The position numbers and the translations under genes are program-made. Below are positions 63,502 to 64,000 of a DNA stretch of 64,000 bases, in pieces. This stretch comes from Gammaproteobacteria bacterium (GTDB lineage Bacteria > Pseudomonadota > Gammaproteobacteria > JAJFJF01). Positions within the stretch are counted from its first letter, which is position 1, and each line of letters opens with the position of its first letter. Location: the NCBI GenBank assembly GCA_021774255.1, contig JAJFJF010000017.1, forward strand, positions 1 through 64,000, written 5' to 3'. The notes under the pieces are model-generated. The model did no database searches. It saw only the letters and a program-made list of their open reading frames with translations, and had not been told where the DNA came from.

Positions 63502-64000
63502 TTATGCCTGTAATTCTGAAATGTCGGCGACCTGCAAAAATAATGCCCGCAGGTTAGCAAGTAGTAATAAACGATTGCCGCGCAGTGCGTCATCGTCCAC
63601 CATGACCATCACATGGTCAAAAAAGTCATCGATGGGCTGTTTGAGTTCAGCCAACACCGCCAGCACTTGCGTATAATCAGATGCTGCTTCCAGTGATGTG
63701 AGCTGTTTTTGTTTTGCGATGATTTGCGTGGCTAATGCTTTTTCTTGTGTTTCTTGTAGCAAATTTTCTGCCGGTAAGCCTTCTGCAATTTTCGTTTCTT
63801 GCTTTGCAAGCAATTTGCTCACACGCTTATTGGCCATGGCCAGCGCATCCGCCTCGGGCAACGCACGAAAGGCTTCCACGGCTAACACACGCCGATGAAA
63901 ATCATATGGATAGGTAGATTGACACGCCATCACAGCCTGCACGGCATCCATCGGTATTTGCTTCTCAGCGTAATAATGCCGCAAGCGTTCAAAACAAAAC
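63502..64000 (-). CDS. glyS: Glycyl-tRNA synthetase beta subunit, 3' part
   Basis: The frame is open to the window edge, so only the C-terminal 165 residues are seen. They form the DALR/anticodon-binding end of GlyS: RVLAVEAFRALPEADALAMANKRVSKLL, LPAENLLQETQEKAL and the conserved PIDDFFDHVMVMVDDDALRGNRLLLL. GlyS pairs with GlyQ to charge tRNA-Gly. gmhB starts 13 bases after its stop, implying one transcript. Confidence 0.95.
   Translation of the reverse strand, partial: FCFERLRHYYAEKQIPMDAVQAVMACQSTYPYDFHRRVLAVEAFRALPEADALAMANKRVSKLLAKQETKIAEGLPAENLLQETQEKALATQIIAKQKQLTSLEAASDYTQVLAVLAELKQPIDDFFDHVMVMVDDDALRGNRLLLLANLRALFLQVADISELQA

Overview
The window is chromosome of a gammaproteobacterium, with roughly mid-range GC. 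Gene orders typical of that class are present: zapB-zapA-6S RNA-ygfA, ubiE-ubiJ-ubiB, argS-(SPOR protein)-hslV-hslU, rpoZ-spoT, apaG-apaH, lptM-lysA, hemD-hemX-hemY and glyS-gmhB-plsC. Several accessory proteins look like exported or effector-type proteins, and there is a CsrA-sponge RNA, so a host-associated member of the Legionellales or a relative is plausible. That is inference; no diagnostic marker such as a Dot/Icm gene lies in the window.

Layout. 0-8.3 kb: a metal-ligand-like lipoprotein, an apparent crcB remnant, a class I amidotransferase, a FixJ-type response regulator, the zapB/zapA/6S RNA/ygfA block, an EVE protein, and a lipid-linked glycan module (GT2, GT-C-like membrane protein, DUF3012 lipoprotein and a divergent YbhN-like membrane protein). 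8.2-17.8 kb: ubiquinone genes, HslVU protease, FtsN-like SPOR protein, argS, thiC. 17.8-20.5 kb: an unannotated sRNA with five GGA-loop hairpins (RsmY/RsmZ/CsrB type), a SIMPL-domain protein and a serine-rich orphan. 20.5-29.1 kb: parE-parC, then a cyclic-nucleotide module (CNBD-CPBP membrane protease, MBL-fold hydrolase, convergent class III cyclase), then apaG-apaH and hinT. 29.2-34.8 kb: an accessory region with a coiled-coil orphan, tetR-rdgB, a decayed DUF4143 ATPase, about 1 kb without a convincing gene but packed with hairpins, a Pro/Ala-rich orphan and an RHH-PIN toxin-antitoxin pair. 34.8-49.9 kb: housekeeping (pyrE, xthA, rph, yicC, gmk, rpoZ, spoT, hem genes, ridA, esterase, lptM-lysA, DUF481, coaX). 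50.1-61 kb: two giant paralogous GLUG plus cadherin-like membrane proteins flanking an AAA/DUF4143 ATPase. 61.2-64 kb: a bicupin lipoprotein, plsC, gmhB and the 3' part of glyS.

Most notable. (1) A shared upstream element, about TTTAC-N7-TGTTAC-N4-TRTGTA, stands before five otherwise unrelated orphan or surface genes and before the hairpin-rich non-coding unit: six copies that look like one undescribed regulon. (2) The hairpin-rich interval 32.59-33.24 kb reads on the minus strand as promoter, then many consecutive stem-loops, then a very strong intrinsic terminator: a candidate large structured RNA. (3) The RsmY/Z-like RNA has a GacA/UvrY-type box upstream. (4) The CNBD-protease/MBL/cyclase cluster resembles the parts list of Pycsar-type signalling. 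A palindromic repeat family built on CCCTCTCCCC/GGGGAGAGGG is scattered between housekeeping genes.
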